Source of the DNA: Brevibacillus fluminis
GTDB lineage: Bacteria; Bacillota; Bacilli; Brevibacillales; Brevibacillaceae
DNA length: 64,000 bases
NCBI RefSeq assembly: GCF_003710825.1
Contig: NZ_RHHQ01000022.1
Span: forward strand, 1 to 64,000
Direction of reading: 5' to 3'
Shown: positions 51,139 through 59,414 of the stretch, piece by piece
Position numbering within the stretch: the first letter of the stretch is position 1
Layout of the letters: every line of letters starts with the position of its first letter
Position numbers and translations under genes: made by a program
Notes under the pieces: generated by a model
Databases searched by the model: none
What the model saw: only the letters and a program-made list of their open reading frames with translations
Told to the model about the DNA's origin: nothing

Positions 51139-51446
51139 AAATAAAATAACCTCTCGATCCACCCACTACGGCTGTAGTGAGGGGCGAGAGGAAATCATCA
51201 GTTCCGCGGTACCACCCTCTGTTTGTTTTCTCTTTCGCAAGAGAAAACCTTAACAGGTCAAGACCTTGTGAGATAACGGATCACCCGTTCAAGCCTACTT
51301 ACGCAGTTGCGCGTTCGGTTGAAAACTCAGAAGTGCTTATCTGTAAGAGGAACCACCGATTCACAGCGACCATCGGCTCTCTGAGGGTTTCCTTGCTCCA
51401 GCTTCTCTTCTTCAACGTTACGTTGTATTTGTTTTGCTTGATGTGC
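51139..51446 (-). ncRNA. T-box riboswitch leader, apparent serine specifier (AGC)
   Basis: Read on the minus strand, the leader has a stem I base GTTGAA / TTCAAC and the conserved AGAGAGCC and GGTCGCTGTGAA terminal-loop elements. A specifier-loop candidate AGC codon sits at 51335-51337. The T-box AGGGTGGTACCGCGG occupies 51203-51217. The terminator has arms CCTCTCG / CGAGAGG (51150-51191), an inner CACTAC/GTAGTG and a T-rich tail. Uncharged tRNA pairs with the specifier and T-box, favouring the antiterminator and expression of the aminotransferase-serA operon. The T-box and terminator are clear; the exact specifier was folded by eye. Confidence 0.92.
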
Positions 51447-51451
51447 TTCCT

Positions 51452-51480
51452 ACTTTACCACGGAGTTTTTACCGCGTCAA
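51452..51480 (-). promoter_or_regulatory. SigA promoter of the T-box-serA operon
   Basis: On the minus strand, TTGACG and TAAAGT are separated by 17 bp, with transcription expected to start near 51445. Confidence 0.65.
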
Positions 51481-51628
51481 TAGAGTTGAACCCAAAAAAT
51501 CTTAACAATCTCGAAAAAAAATAATTTATTGTTCGGTTTTTACATAAATGACACAAATGTAGCCATCGGTATTGTTGCGTTTTAGCAAACGGTGGTGTAT
51601 ATAGAGTGTCCCACTCACAGCGTATGCC

Positions 51629-52717
51629 TCACAATGTTTTACTGATTATCATACTCATATTCTCGCGTTTTTTCAAATCAATTTCGTAGGGAGAGGTGGT
51701 AGGTGATCCGTCTGGCTCCACAATAATGCGGATCGTAGGCCGATGCACGGAGAGAGGATCGACAAAGGATACGACTCCAACATGTCCCGTATTGAGCTGC
51801 ACAGTCGTGGCTACCGGGTAAATGGCGATGTGTCCAAGAAACTTTTTCACGAGTTCCAACTCGAATAGCTGGTTTCCGCAAGCGAACAGGTACTCGACAG
51901 CTTCATTCGGCATATAACCCGTGCGGAATGGACGAGGGGAGATAAGTGCATCATAAAAATCAGCCAAGCCGACAATTTGGGCAAATTCGTGAATTTCGTC
52001 TTTTTTCAAATTGCGGGGATAGCCTGAACCGTCATAGCGTTCGTGGTGCTGCAGTGCACAGTGGGCAGAGACGACCGAAATATTCGGTTGGTTACGTAGC
52101 ATATTGAAGCCTTCTTCGGAGTGAAAACGAATCCGCTGACGTTCCTCGTCATTGAGGCTAGTGCGTTTGTTCCAGAGTTCTTTGGGAAGCTGCGTCATTC
52201 CGATGTCAAATAAAAGGGCGCCGACCCCCAAATCGATCATTTGATTCCGGTTGTAGCCTTTTGCCATGCCGAGGATACCGGCCAAAACAGCGACATTGAC
52301 GGCGTGGTGAAAAAAGTAACCATCCATTCCGTAAAGATGGCTTAGGTTGATTACGACGTTTTTTTGGGCGCTGACATCCACCATGATTTCGCCAAAAATT
52401 TTTCGAAACGATGTTCCGAGATCAGGCAATGAACACCTGCCGGCCATTTTGGGCTGATCCATGAGACCGGTCATGGTTTTGTAAACGGTTTCCACTGCCA
52501 GCTTGCGCGTTTCATCACGCAGAACTTCTTCCGGGATGATGTCACCGGTATGCTTGTCCTCTACATATACCGTGTCAATCCCCATCCGCTTCAAGCGCTC
52601 GATGTATCGGTCTGACAATTCCATCCCATGGCCAAGCAGCACATTTCCACTCTCGGTAAAAATGGTTCTGGCAATGATATCACCCGGCTTCACAGCGCTG
52701 ATATTCAATTTTTTCAT
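51629..52717 (-). CDS. HD-GYP domain protein with degenerate HD motif
   Basis: This 362-residue cytosolic protein has an N-terminal domain (about 1-110) common in Bacillales HD-GYP proteins, then the HD-GYP domain (about 115-300). The first His (about 137-138), His199, HHERYDGSGYP (224-234) and a distal Asp in LADFYDAL are present. The HD pair that binds metal is instead F170-D171 in ALLFDIGM, and the usual following Lys is Met. Active HD-GYP proteins hydrolyse c-di-GMP. This change suggests weak, altered or lost phosphodiesterase activity with possible ligand binding (inference). It stands alone between the T-box operon and ferredoxin. No clear terminator follows it. Confidence 0.87.
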   Translation of the reverse strand: MKKLNISAVKPGDIIARTIFTESGNVLLGHGMELSDRYIERLKRMGIDTVYVEDKHTGDIIPEEVLRDETRKLAVETVYKTMTGLMDQPKMAGRCSLPDLGTSFRKIFGEIMVDVSAQKNVVINLSHLYGMDGYFFHHAVNVAVLAGILGMAKGYNRNQMIDLGVGALLFDIGMTQLPKELWNKRTSLNDEERQRIRFHSEEGFNMLRNQPNISVVSAHCALQHHERYDGSGYPRNLKKDEIHEFAQIVGLADFYDALISPRPFRTGYMPNEAVEYLFACGNQLFELELVKKFLGHIAIYPVATTVQLNTGHVGVVSFVDPLSVHRPTIRIIVEPDGSPTTSPYEIDLKKRENMSMIISKTL

Positions 52718-52838
52718 CCTGGTGTCCCTGCCTTATCGTCCATTTTTCAATCCATCTTTTTCAATTATTTTACCATATTTGAACATTTGCTAGGTGTAAA
52801 ATTTGGTCATGAATGCGACGTGAAGTGCTAGGAGAATA

Positions 52839-52847
52839 GGGGGGGGG
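52839..52847. repeat. Run of nine G
   Basis: This poly-G tract is in the intergenic region between the HD-GYP and ferredoxin genes, read on the plus strand. It is not inside a gene, and its length may be unreliable in some sequencing methods. Confidence 0.8.
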
Positions 52848-52857
52848 CGACAAGACG

Positions 52858-52890
52858 AAAAAACACGAGCATGAATAGCTCGTGTTTTTT
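52858..52890. terminator. Bidirectional terminator
   Basis: AAAAAACACGAGC and GCTCGTGTTTTTT form a perfect 13-bp arm pair around a 7-nt loop. It is the second terminator behind the minus-strand ferredoxin gene and could also stop read-through from the other side. Confidence 0.9.
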
Positions 52891-52933
52891 CCAAAACCGT
52901 TATGTACACTTTTCTGAAAGAAAAGCGTCGATA

Positions 52934-52970
52934 GAGAAAAACCGCTCACGCAAAAAGCAATGAGTGGTTT
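52934..52970 (-). terminator. Terminator of the ferredoxin gene
   Basis: On the minus strand AAACCACTCA pairs with TGAGCGGTTT (one mismatch) and a T run follows, within 10 nt of the stop codon. Confidence 0.75.
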
Positions 52971-52979
52971 TCTAGAAGA

Positions 52980-53189
52980 TTACTCTTCAACCTTGATGGA
53001 GTCGGTTGGGCAACCATCTGCAGCATCACGAACATCGTCAAACAGGATGTCCGGAATTTCCGCTGTATTGGAGTTATCATCAATTTTGTTGAAAGCCAAG
53101 CCTTCATCATCGTAATCAAACACGTCAGGAGCTGTAGCACCACAAGCTCCGCATGCAATACAGGTATCTTTATCTACCCATGTAGTCAT
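52980..53189 (-). CDS. fer: [4Fe-4S] ferredoxin
   Basis: This 69-residue ferredoxin has one iron-sulfur cluster site: CIACGAC with three cysteines (about residues 11, 14 and 17) and the fourth in GCPTDSI near the C-terminus. The rest is acidic, as usual for electron carriers. ATG 53189 follows GGAGGTGAATTCGCA; the longer frame to 53231 begins before that site. A SigA promoter is present at 53235-53263. In B. subtilis fer lies beside ypbB-recQ, as here. Confidence 0.94.
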   Translation of the reverse strand: MTTWVDKDTCIACGACGATAPDVFDYDDEGLAFNKIDDNSNTAEIPDILFDDVRDAADGCPTDSIKVEE

Positions 53190-53234
53190 TGCGAATTCAC
53201 CTCCCAATCCAAAGGTACGTCCCTTGCACATCCC

Positions 53235-53263
53235 ATTGTATTCCTTGTTTAGTCAGATTTCAA
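53235..53263 (-). promoter_or_regulatory. SigA promoter of fer
   Basis: On the minus strand TTGAAA and TACAAT are separated by 17 bp, 46 nt before the ATG. Confidence 0.65.
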
Positions 53264-53294
53264 GAATGAATCTGTCACAAATGCAAGAAAGTGT

Positions 53295-54224
53295 TTATTT
53301 TGAAAAGGTCGGAATTTCTGGAGCTTTCAAATCAGGGTATAATTGCGACCGCATCGACTGAAAATCGCCGAGCCGAACAGCATCGGTTGCCTCAAGCATG
53401 CGCGCAGCCTGATCGATGTCCTTCCATCCGAACGTAGTAGCAGTTTCCCCTTGCAGCACGCTATCGATGCGCGCGGTTAAATCTTCCGGATAAAACGGAT
53501 AAAATTGCTGGCTTTTCACCAAAGCTTCCGCAGCCAAAAAATTGCGCATATGGTAAGGATACGCTTTCCATTGAGCGGGGGACACCTGAGCTGGCTGCAC
53601 TTTTGGCACAGCTTGCTGCTTTGTTACATATACGGCTTCCCATGTGGCCATCGCTTGGTATTGCAGAGCAGTGGCTGCATTCCATTGGTTGATGAAACCG
53701 GTCTGGTTACGCATCGTCAACAAGTCGTCTGGCGTAAGCGATCCGAGCGAGAGTTTTTCCAGCAGCTGATCGAGGCCTGCCCGATACGCGTCAAGGCTGT
53801 TGATGTATGCGTATTTGGAGTCCACAAGAAGCTGTGAGGTCGATGCGATGTTGGCACCTTCCAATTCTTTTCGCGTCGTCTGAGCCAATTCTTGCAGTTC
53901 TTTCATGAGCGCCTTTTGCTCCGATTTTGTTTTGCCCGAAAATTGCGCTGCTGTGCTGAAGTGCTTGTCCTTCAGCTCTTGGATATGTACGGTGATGCTA
54001 TAGTAGTACCGGATAAAATCTTGGTCGCGGTACAGCTTCTGCTCCTTCAGCAGACGTTCTTTTTCGAGCGCTTCCTGCTCGGCCTTCGCAGATGCCTGCA
54101 AATCCGATTGAATACGGGCTTTCATCACACCTGCGCCTAAAAAAAATCCACCAACAAAGCAGGCAAGTGTTATGATAATCATATACGTGACAAGGTATTC
54201 AGAACGAGTTAATCGATTGGACAT
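53295..54224 (-). CDS. Membrane-anchored coiled-coil protein of unknown function
   Basis: This 309-residue protein has one N-terminal transmembrane segment (about 13-36), a charged helical stretch (about 38-110) likely to form a coiled coil, and a mostly helical Gln/Ala-rich remainder. No enzymatic motif is seen. ATG 54224 is chosen because GGAGG lies 5-6 nt upstream; the longer frame to 54263 starts before that site. It is divergent from ypbB and convergent with nothing; fer lies downstream in the same direction. I do not recognise the family. Confidence 0.72.
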   Translation of the reverse strand: MSNRLTRSEYLVTYMIIITLACFVGGFFLGAGVMKARIQSDLQASAKAEQEALEKERLLKEQKLYRDQDFIRYYYSITVHIQELKDKHFSTAAQFSGKTKSEQKALMKELQELAQTTRKELEGANIASTSQLLVDSKYAYINSLDAYRAGLDQLLEKLSLGSLTPDDLLTMRNQTGFINQWNAATALQYQAMATWEAVYVTKQQAVPKVQPAQVSPAQWKAYPYHMRNFLAAEALVKSQQFYPFYPEDLTARIDSVLQGETATTFGWKDIDQAARMLEATDAVRLGDFQSMRSQLYPDLKAPEIPTFSK

Positions 54225-54320
54225 AAGAACCTCCGTGCTCAATAAAACGCATCCGTGCGTCAAGAATCATGTTCTAGTATAGCGTACAAATTCAGGTTTC
54301 GTGAATACAAAGGAGTAATT

Positions 54321-55451
54321 ATGTGGGATTTGGATCATGCGGAAGCTGATTTTTTTCAAACATTTGTCATGGGCGGACTGGCTCCTTTAGCTGGTGAACG
54401 TACGACACAGGCGCTCTATCATATTTTTCAGGGCAGACGGGCGAATCAAACCTATCAGGATGTGGAGATTTTTCAGCTTTACCCGTATTATCGGTTATTT
54501 CCTCGCCTTTCGAGAGAGCATTGGCAAAAAACGATTGAAACTTGTGTAGAGCGTAAATTAATCGTACTAGAAAAAATGAGCGGGACAACGCCGAAAATGA
54601 CGTTTACGTTGACGGAGGAAGGAGAGGCAAGCCGCGCGGAAGGTTGGGAACGCTACGAATTGTCAAAATGGTTGGCTCCTTTGCAGGGGAGTACTCAAGG
54701 ACCCGAACTGCAGGAAATGTGGCTTCGACTCCATTTGTTGATTCAAACCGTATCCCAGCTCATTGAAGAAGAGCTTTCGTTTTTTCCGCAGGTCGGACAG
54801 CGTACCATACAAGCATGGGTGAAGCTGCAGCTGCGCGATAAAGAAAAGCGGGAGGAATGGAAACAGGGGCTGTTTGACGAACTTACCCTTTTATTGGACG
54901 GACTCGATCCTCAGCTACAAAGGCTCCTCATCGGACAGTGGAGCGGGGCGCGGAAAACAGGTATGACGATGCAGCAGATTGCGATATCCGAGGAATGTCC
55001 GCCATCACTTGTGGTCGTGATGATGATGTCGGCGCTGGCATTGTGTAAAAAGCAGCTTCAAGCAGGAGACGCCCGGCAATTCCCTTTGCTTGCCTGCCTG
55101 GTAGAGCAACGAAAAGACGGAAACGCAGGAAAAGGTTCCATACTACTCAGTTCAAGCGCGGAGGCAACCTTTGCCATGCTTGAACAAGGCCTCGGCATCG
55201 CGGAAATTGCCGCGGCACGGCAGCTGCGGGCGAATACGATTGAAGATCATTTGGTCGAAATTGCCTTGCGGGTACCTGATTGGGACATGTCAGAATATTT
55301 GCAGCCAGAAGACATGGCGGCGATTATGCAAGCCACCGAGCAATTGAAGACACGGCGCCTTCGGATAATCAAAGACCATTTTGGTACCAAATACAATTAC
55401 TTGCAAATCAGATTGGCGCTTACGGGGCGCGCAGAAGGAGGAACGGGATGA
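54321..55451 (+). CDS. ypbB: YpbB family helix-turn-helix protein
   Basis: This 376-residue protein has a C-terminal helix-turn-helix segment (about 290-330; QGLGIAEIAAARQLRANTIEDHL), like the HTH domains found near RecQ-type helicases. It has an all-helical N-terminal part. ATG 54321 follows AAAGGAG. It overlaps recQ by 4 nt (ATGA), as B. subtilis ypbB does with recS, so a role as partner or regulator of the helicase is plausible but unproven. Confidence 0.85.
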   Translation: MWDLDHAEADFFQTFVMGGLAPLAGERTTQALYHIFQGRRANQTYQDVEIFQLYPYYRLFPRLSREHWQKTIETCVERKLIVLEKMSGTTPKMTFTLTEEGEASRAEGWERYELSKWLAPLQGSTQGPELQEMWLRLHLLIQTVSQLIEEELSFFPQVGQRTIQAWVKLQLRDKEKREEWKQGLFDELTLLLDGLDPQLQRLLIGQWSGARKTGMTMQQIAISEECPPSLVVVMMMSALALCKKQLQAGDARQFPLLACLVEQRKDGNAGKGSILLSSSAEATFAMLEQGLGIAEIAAARQLRANTIEDHLVEIALRVPDWDMSEYLQPEDMAAIMQATEQLKTRRLRIIKDHFGTKYNYLQIRLALTGRAEGGTG

Positions 55452-57040
55452 TGGATGAAGTGCACGAGCGCCGATTGACCGAGATTCTACGGCAGTCTTT
55501 CGGCCATTCCACGTTCCGGCCCGGACAGCTGGAGATCATCGGCGGTGTTCTTTCTGGACGAAATACACTGGGGGTATTGCCGACAGGTGGTGGCAAATCG
55601 GTCTTGTACCAATTGCTTTCGCTCACCTTGCCGCACATGACAGTCGTCATTTCTCCGCTTGTTTCATTGATGATCGACCAAGTGCAGCGATTGAAGCAAA
55701 ATGGCAAACAATATGCAGTCTACCTCAACAGTACGTGCGATGCTGCCGAGATGAAACAAACACTGCAGGAGATCCGTGGCGGCAAATATAAGCTGTTGTA
55801 CCTGTCGCCGGAAAAATTGCAGCAGCCGTATGTGCGAGCAATGCTGAAAGCGCGGGGTGTCTCGTTGTTTGCCGTGGATGAAGCGCATTGTATCGCGCAA
55901 TGGGGCCATGATTTTCGCACCGACTATATGCGATTGCCCACCATTGTTGAGCAGTTAGGAAGTCCGCCCGTATTAGCCGTAACCGCCACCGCCACGATGG
56001 ATGCACAACGGGAGATTGCTGAGCTGTTTTCAATTCATCCCGACAATCGCATTGTTCAGTCCATGAACCGCCCTAATATCGCATTCGAGCGGGTTACGGT
56101 GGAGAATGAAGCGCAAAAAAGGGAGCTTTTGCTCGATGATTTGCGCAAGCTGACTGGACCGGGAATCGTCTACTGCTCGACGCGGCAGGCAGTGGAAACG
56201 CTTGTTTTGCAGTGCAGGCTTTCTGGCATCGATCGGGTGCACGGCTACCATGGCGGGATGAACGGATTGGACCGGATGCTGGTTCAGGAGCAGTTTTTGC
56301 GAGGCGAGCTTGATGTGATTGTCGCCACGAACGCCTTCGGGATGGGCATTGACAAGCCGGATATCCGCTATGTGCTTCACTATCATGCGCCGGCAAGTCT
56401 GGAAGCATATGTGCAGGAAGTGGGCCGCGTCGGCCGCGACGGCCAGCCGGGGTATGCAAGATTGTACATGCTAGAAGAAGATGTACATATTCACTATCAT
56501 ATGCTAGGAGCCGAATATCCGGAAGAAAATCGAATTTCTCAGGTGCTCACATGGCTTGGCGCACACCAGCGTGAGAGCATCGGTCTGCAGGAATTGGCCG
56601 AAGGATTTGACCTGTCAGAAAACCAGGCCGAGTTGATTTTCTTTTATGCCGAGCAATGCGGTCTACTCGACGGGCTGGCGCCAAACCGAGCCGGCTTCCT
56701 ATTTAAGATGCGAAAAACGGTAACGCCAGAAACGGTTCGACAAATTAGCAGGCTTATTCAAAATGCCAAGTGGAGTAAGCTGCATAAATTGCAGCAGATG
56801 ACGGAATGGCTATCGTCCCAACAGTGCTTGCGGCAAGGATTGCTACGCTATTTTGACGAGGATGGCCAGCAAGAAGGGACGCTGCCTTGCTGCAGCATTT
56901 GCGGTGTTGACCGCATCGCCTATGAATCTGTGCGTGAACCGTTACAAGCAAAAGTTGTCCGACCGTGGGACATGAAAGAAGCGCTGCGTCTGCTTTTGCC
57001 TGTTTACCCACCGGGGAAGGAAGAAGGCAATGTCACTTGA
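55448..57040 (+). CDS. recQ: RecQ-family ATP-dependent DNA helicase
   Basis: This 530-residue superfamily 2 helicase has motif I LPTGGGKSVLYQ (about 46-57), motif II AVDEAHCIAQWGHDFR, motif III AVTATA, motif V TNAFGMGIDKPD and motif VI VGRVGRDG. A RecQ zinc-binding region follows, including C-terminal cysteines in LPCCSICGVD. It is close in size to the short RecS type of B. subtilis, without an obvious HRDC domain. ATG 55448 follows AGGAGG at 6 nt; ATG 55451 is possible. It is the second gene of the ypbB-recQ-ypbD-ypbE run. Confidence 0.93.
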   Translation: MMDEVHERRLTEILRQSFGHSTFRPGQLEIIGGVLSGRNTLGVLPTGGGKSVLYQLLSLTLPHMTVVISPLVSLMIDQVQRLKQNGKQYAVYLNSTCDAAEMKQTLQEIRGGKYKLLYLSPEKLQQPYVRAMLKARGVSLFAVDEAHCIAQWGHDFRTDYMRLPTIVEQLGSPPVLAVTATATMDAQREIAELFSIHPDNRIVQSMNRPNIAFERVTVENEAQKRELLLDDLRKLTGPGIVYCSTRQAVETLVLQCRLSGIDRVHGYHGGMNGLDRMLVQEQFLRGELDVIVATNAFGMGIDKPDIRYVLHYHAPASLEAYVQEVGRVGRDGQPGYARLYMLEEDVHIHYHMLGAEYPEENRISQVLTWLGAHQRESIGLQELAEGFDLSENQAELIFFYAEQCGLLDGLAPNRAGFLFKMRKTVTPETVRQISRLIQNAKWSKLHKLQQMTEWLSSQQCLRQGLLRYFDEDGQQEGTLPCCSICGVDRIAYESVREPLQAKVVRPWDMKEALRLLLPVYPPGKEEGNVT

Positions 57041-57608
57041 TAATCAACAAGGGTCAGACCGTCGGATGATCCGGCTCAATTTATATTTGACGCAGGTCAT
57101 CATATTGGCAGTGGCGCTCTCGCTCAGCCTTTCATTACATGGGCTCGCACAAAACGCTGCCTATTTTCAAATCCCCTCGTTTTCACAGATCGTCTGGGCA
57201 GTGCTCATCGCAATTGCGGTCGCTTCTTGCAGCATGATGCTGGAGCGGTTGCTGCCGGAAAATTGGATGGATGATGGCGGGATCAACAAGTTTGTTTTTT
57301 CCTTGTTATCTCGCAAAGAGATCGTTCTTTTGTGCTTTCTGGTCGGACTTTGCGAAGAATGGCTGTTTCGCGGCGGACTGCAGCCGCTAATCGGCAATGG
57401 ATGGACAAGCACTGTCTTTACACTGCTACACATTCGTTACATAAAAAAGCCGGTCTTATTTATCGGTGTATTTGCCATCAGTTATGTACTGGGCATGCTG
57501 TTTGACGCAACTGGCGGATTGATCGTTCCCGTTGCGGCCCATGCCTTGATTGACCTGATTCAAGCTCTCTACTTGAAACAGAGGATGGAAAAAGAGAGGA
57601 TGACGTAG
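57030..57608 (+). CDS. ypbD: CPBP family intramembrane glutamic protease (YpbD-like)
   Basis: This 192-residue integral membrane protein has five to six hydrophobic segments and the CPBP/CAAX protease motifs CEEWLFRG (EExxxR, about residue 109-114) and a C-terminal HALID. Family members cleave membrane proteins or peptides, including prenylated proteins in eukaryotes and bacteriocin-related peptides in bacteria; this one's substrate is unknown. It overlaps recQ by 11 nt and its stop abuts the next start. The order agrees with B. subtilis ypbD. Confidence 0.88.
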   Translation: MSLDNQQGSDRRMIRLNLYLTQVIILAVALSLSLSLHGLAQNAAYFQIPSFSQIVWAVLIAIAVASCSMMLERLLPENWMDDGGINKFVFSLLSRKEIVLLCFLVGLCEEWLFRGGLQPLIGNGWTSTVFTLLHIRYIKKPVLFIGVFAISYVLGMLFDATGGLIVPVAAHALIDLIQALYLKQRMEKERMT

Positions 57609-58274
57609 ATGACGTTACCATCGCGAAAGCTGCGGCACAGCAATCGCAAAGCATCACCCCTCAGCCGGCTGCTTACGATGGGGGTGATCCTGTTTGGCAG
57701 CATTTTTATCTTATTCATTCTGTATGAATTGATACTCGCGCAAAACAGCGACACAAAAGAAGGGTTGCACATCGTCCAAAGCTCGCAAAGCAGTGTGGAA
57801 GAATCCGGCGAGCGTAAGGAACCAGCTGCATCGGAAGCAGTTCCAGTTTCAGCTGGAGTGGTCGCAAGCCCTGTTGAAAAAACAAGCACCAATCAACAAG
57901 CAGCAAGTACAAGCGAGTCAGTAGTAACAACTCCAGCTTCACCAAAACCAACAGATGTGAAGAAAGCTCCTGCACCCCAGACACCTACACCAGCGGCAAA
58001 GCCCGCATCACAATCAGCTGCAACACCATCACCGCAGCAAGCTAACCCAATGCCTACTACTGAGAAAACACAGCCTGTAGAAAAAAGTGAAAAACCAAAA
58101 CCAAAAATTGAATCGATCCGACACGTCGTCCAGAAAGGCGAGACATTGTTCCAGCTTTCCCGCAAATACTATGGCAACCAAAGCAGCGTACGTAAGATCG
58201 CCGCGTTCAACGGTTTATCTCCGGACAACGCGCTGCCGATTGGCAAAGTGCTTTACATCCCCGTGTCCAAATGA
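57609..58274 (+). CDS. ypbE: LysM domain membrane protein (YpbE-like)
   Basis: This 221-residue protein has one transmembrane helix (about 20-42). A long low-complexity extracellular linker rich in Pro, Thr, Ala and Ser (about 60-165) follows, and then a single C-terminal LysM domain (about 172-220; VVQKGETLFQLSRKYYG). It should span the wall and bind peptidoglycan. The linker contains repeated P-T-P and A-K-P motifs. It has no gap from ypbD, so co-translation is likely. Confidence 0.88.
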   Translation: MTLPSRKLRHSNRKASPLSRLLTMGVILFGSIFILFILYELILAQNSDTKEGLHIVQSSQSSVEESGERKEPAASEAVPVSAGVVASPVEKTSTNQQAASTSESVVTTPASPKPTDVKKAPAPQTPTPAAKPASQSAATPSPQQANPMPTTEKTQPVEKSEKPKPKIESIRHVVQKGETLFQLSRKYYGNQSSVRKIAAFNGLSPDNALPIGKVLYIPVSK

Positions 58275-58331
58275 TCATAAGTTGACCGATTCCGGCTATC
58301 CTAAGGAGAATCGCAAACAACGGAGGTCATC

Positions 58332-59270
58332 ATGGCGACAGTTCTGGAGTTCGACACCTTGATTATTGGCGGCGGATTGGCTGGACTGCAAGCAGCCATT
58401 CAATTAGGACGCAGCCTGCATCACGTTGCCGTGGCTGATAATGGGGTTGGAAGATCGACGATCGCGAAAAACTACCGCAACATCCTGGGCTATCCGGACG
58501 GGGTAAGCGGGCAGCAGCTGCGCTCATTGGGAGAGCAACAGGCAAGGCAGTTTGGTGTCTCATTTTTCTCCGGTACGGTCAACTCGCTAACACAAAATGA
58601 AGATGGACGGTTTCGAGCCGAACTGACTGGATTGGACCAGGAGCCAGTAGAGTTTTTGGCCAAAACAATTTTGCTTAGCAGCGGGATCAAGGACCCATTC
58701 CCGACCATTAAAGGGATGGACCCTTGCCTTGGGGAGAGTATTTTTATTTGCCCAGATTGCGATGGCTATGAGATCGTCAATCAGCATGCACTTGTGATCG
58801 GATCCGGCAATCACGCGGTTCAAATGGCAAAAACACTGCGTTATTTCACGAAAACGATCACGATTGTCAACCATGACGGGGCGAAGGTCGGAGAACCGGA
58901 GCAAGTGTACCTCGTGCAGGAAGCGATCCCGATTCACCATGAACCAATTGTTCAAATCGAACAAGAGGAAGGCAGATTAAAACGAGTCGAATTGGCATCT
59001 GGGATCGGCATTGCGGTGGAAAAAGGGTTTCTCGCTTTTCCGGGTGCCAAGCTGCAAACATCATTGCTCGCTGGTTTTGATCTGCAGAGACTGGATACCG
59101 GGCATATTTTGGCCAATCCTCGGACAAAAGAGACCACCTACCGCAACATATGGGCAGCCGGAGATGTGGTGGCCCATTCGCAGCAGGTTACGATATCGCT
59201 GGGAGACGGCTCGCAAGCAGCTATCTGGATACATAAGCGCCTGTTAGAGATGGCAAAGGGGAACGGCTGA
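58332..59270 (+). CDS. Thioredoxin reductase-like FAD/NAD(P)-dependent oxidoreductase
   Basis: This 312-residue flavoprotein has an N-terminal FAD motif IIGGGLAGLQAA (about 11-22), a second dinucleotide motif VIGSGNHAVQMAK, and the C-terminal FAD site NIWAAGDVV. A CxxC pair, C140-P-D-C143-D-G, lies where thioredoxin reductases carry CATC and where GliT-type dithiol oxidases also have CxxC. The location near gudB is where B. subtilis has ypdA (bacillithiol disulfide reductase), but YpdA lacks this pair, so I leave the symbol open. A CGGAGG site precedes the ATG. Confidence 0.83.
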   Translation: MATVLEFDTLIIGGGLAGLQAAIQLGRSLHHVAVADNGVGRSTIAKNYRNILGYPDGVSGQQLRSLGEQQARQFGVSFFSGTVNSLTQNEDGRFRAELTGLDQEPVEFLAKTILLSSGIKDPFPTIKGMDPCLGESIFICPDCDGYEIVNQHALVIGSGNHAVQMAKTLRYFTKTITIVNHDGAKVGEPEQVYLVQEAIPIHHEPIVQIEQEEGRLKRVELASGIGIAVEKGFLAFPGAKLQTSLLAGFDLQRLDTGHILANPRTKETTYRNIWAAGDVVAHSQQVTISLGDGSQAAIWIHKRLLEMAKGNG

Positions 59271-59286
59271 GGGCCGTTCTTTTTTT
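59261..59286 (+). terminator. Terminator overlapping the flavoprotein stop codon
   Basis: GAACGGC and GCCGTTC form a 7-bp stem. The TGA stop lies in the loop and seven T follow. Confidence 0.88.
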
Positions 59287-59414
59287 CTTCGATAAACAGG
59301 AAGTGATCCGAGCAATTACGTGAAGTCAATGATTTTCTTCGTTGGGCTAGCACCCGTTCGTGGAAACGCCATATATTTGTAGGGAGGAATTGATTTGGGC
59401 GAACCGGGCAACCA

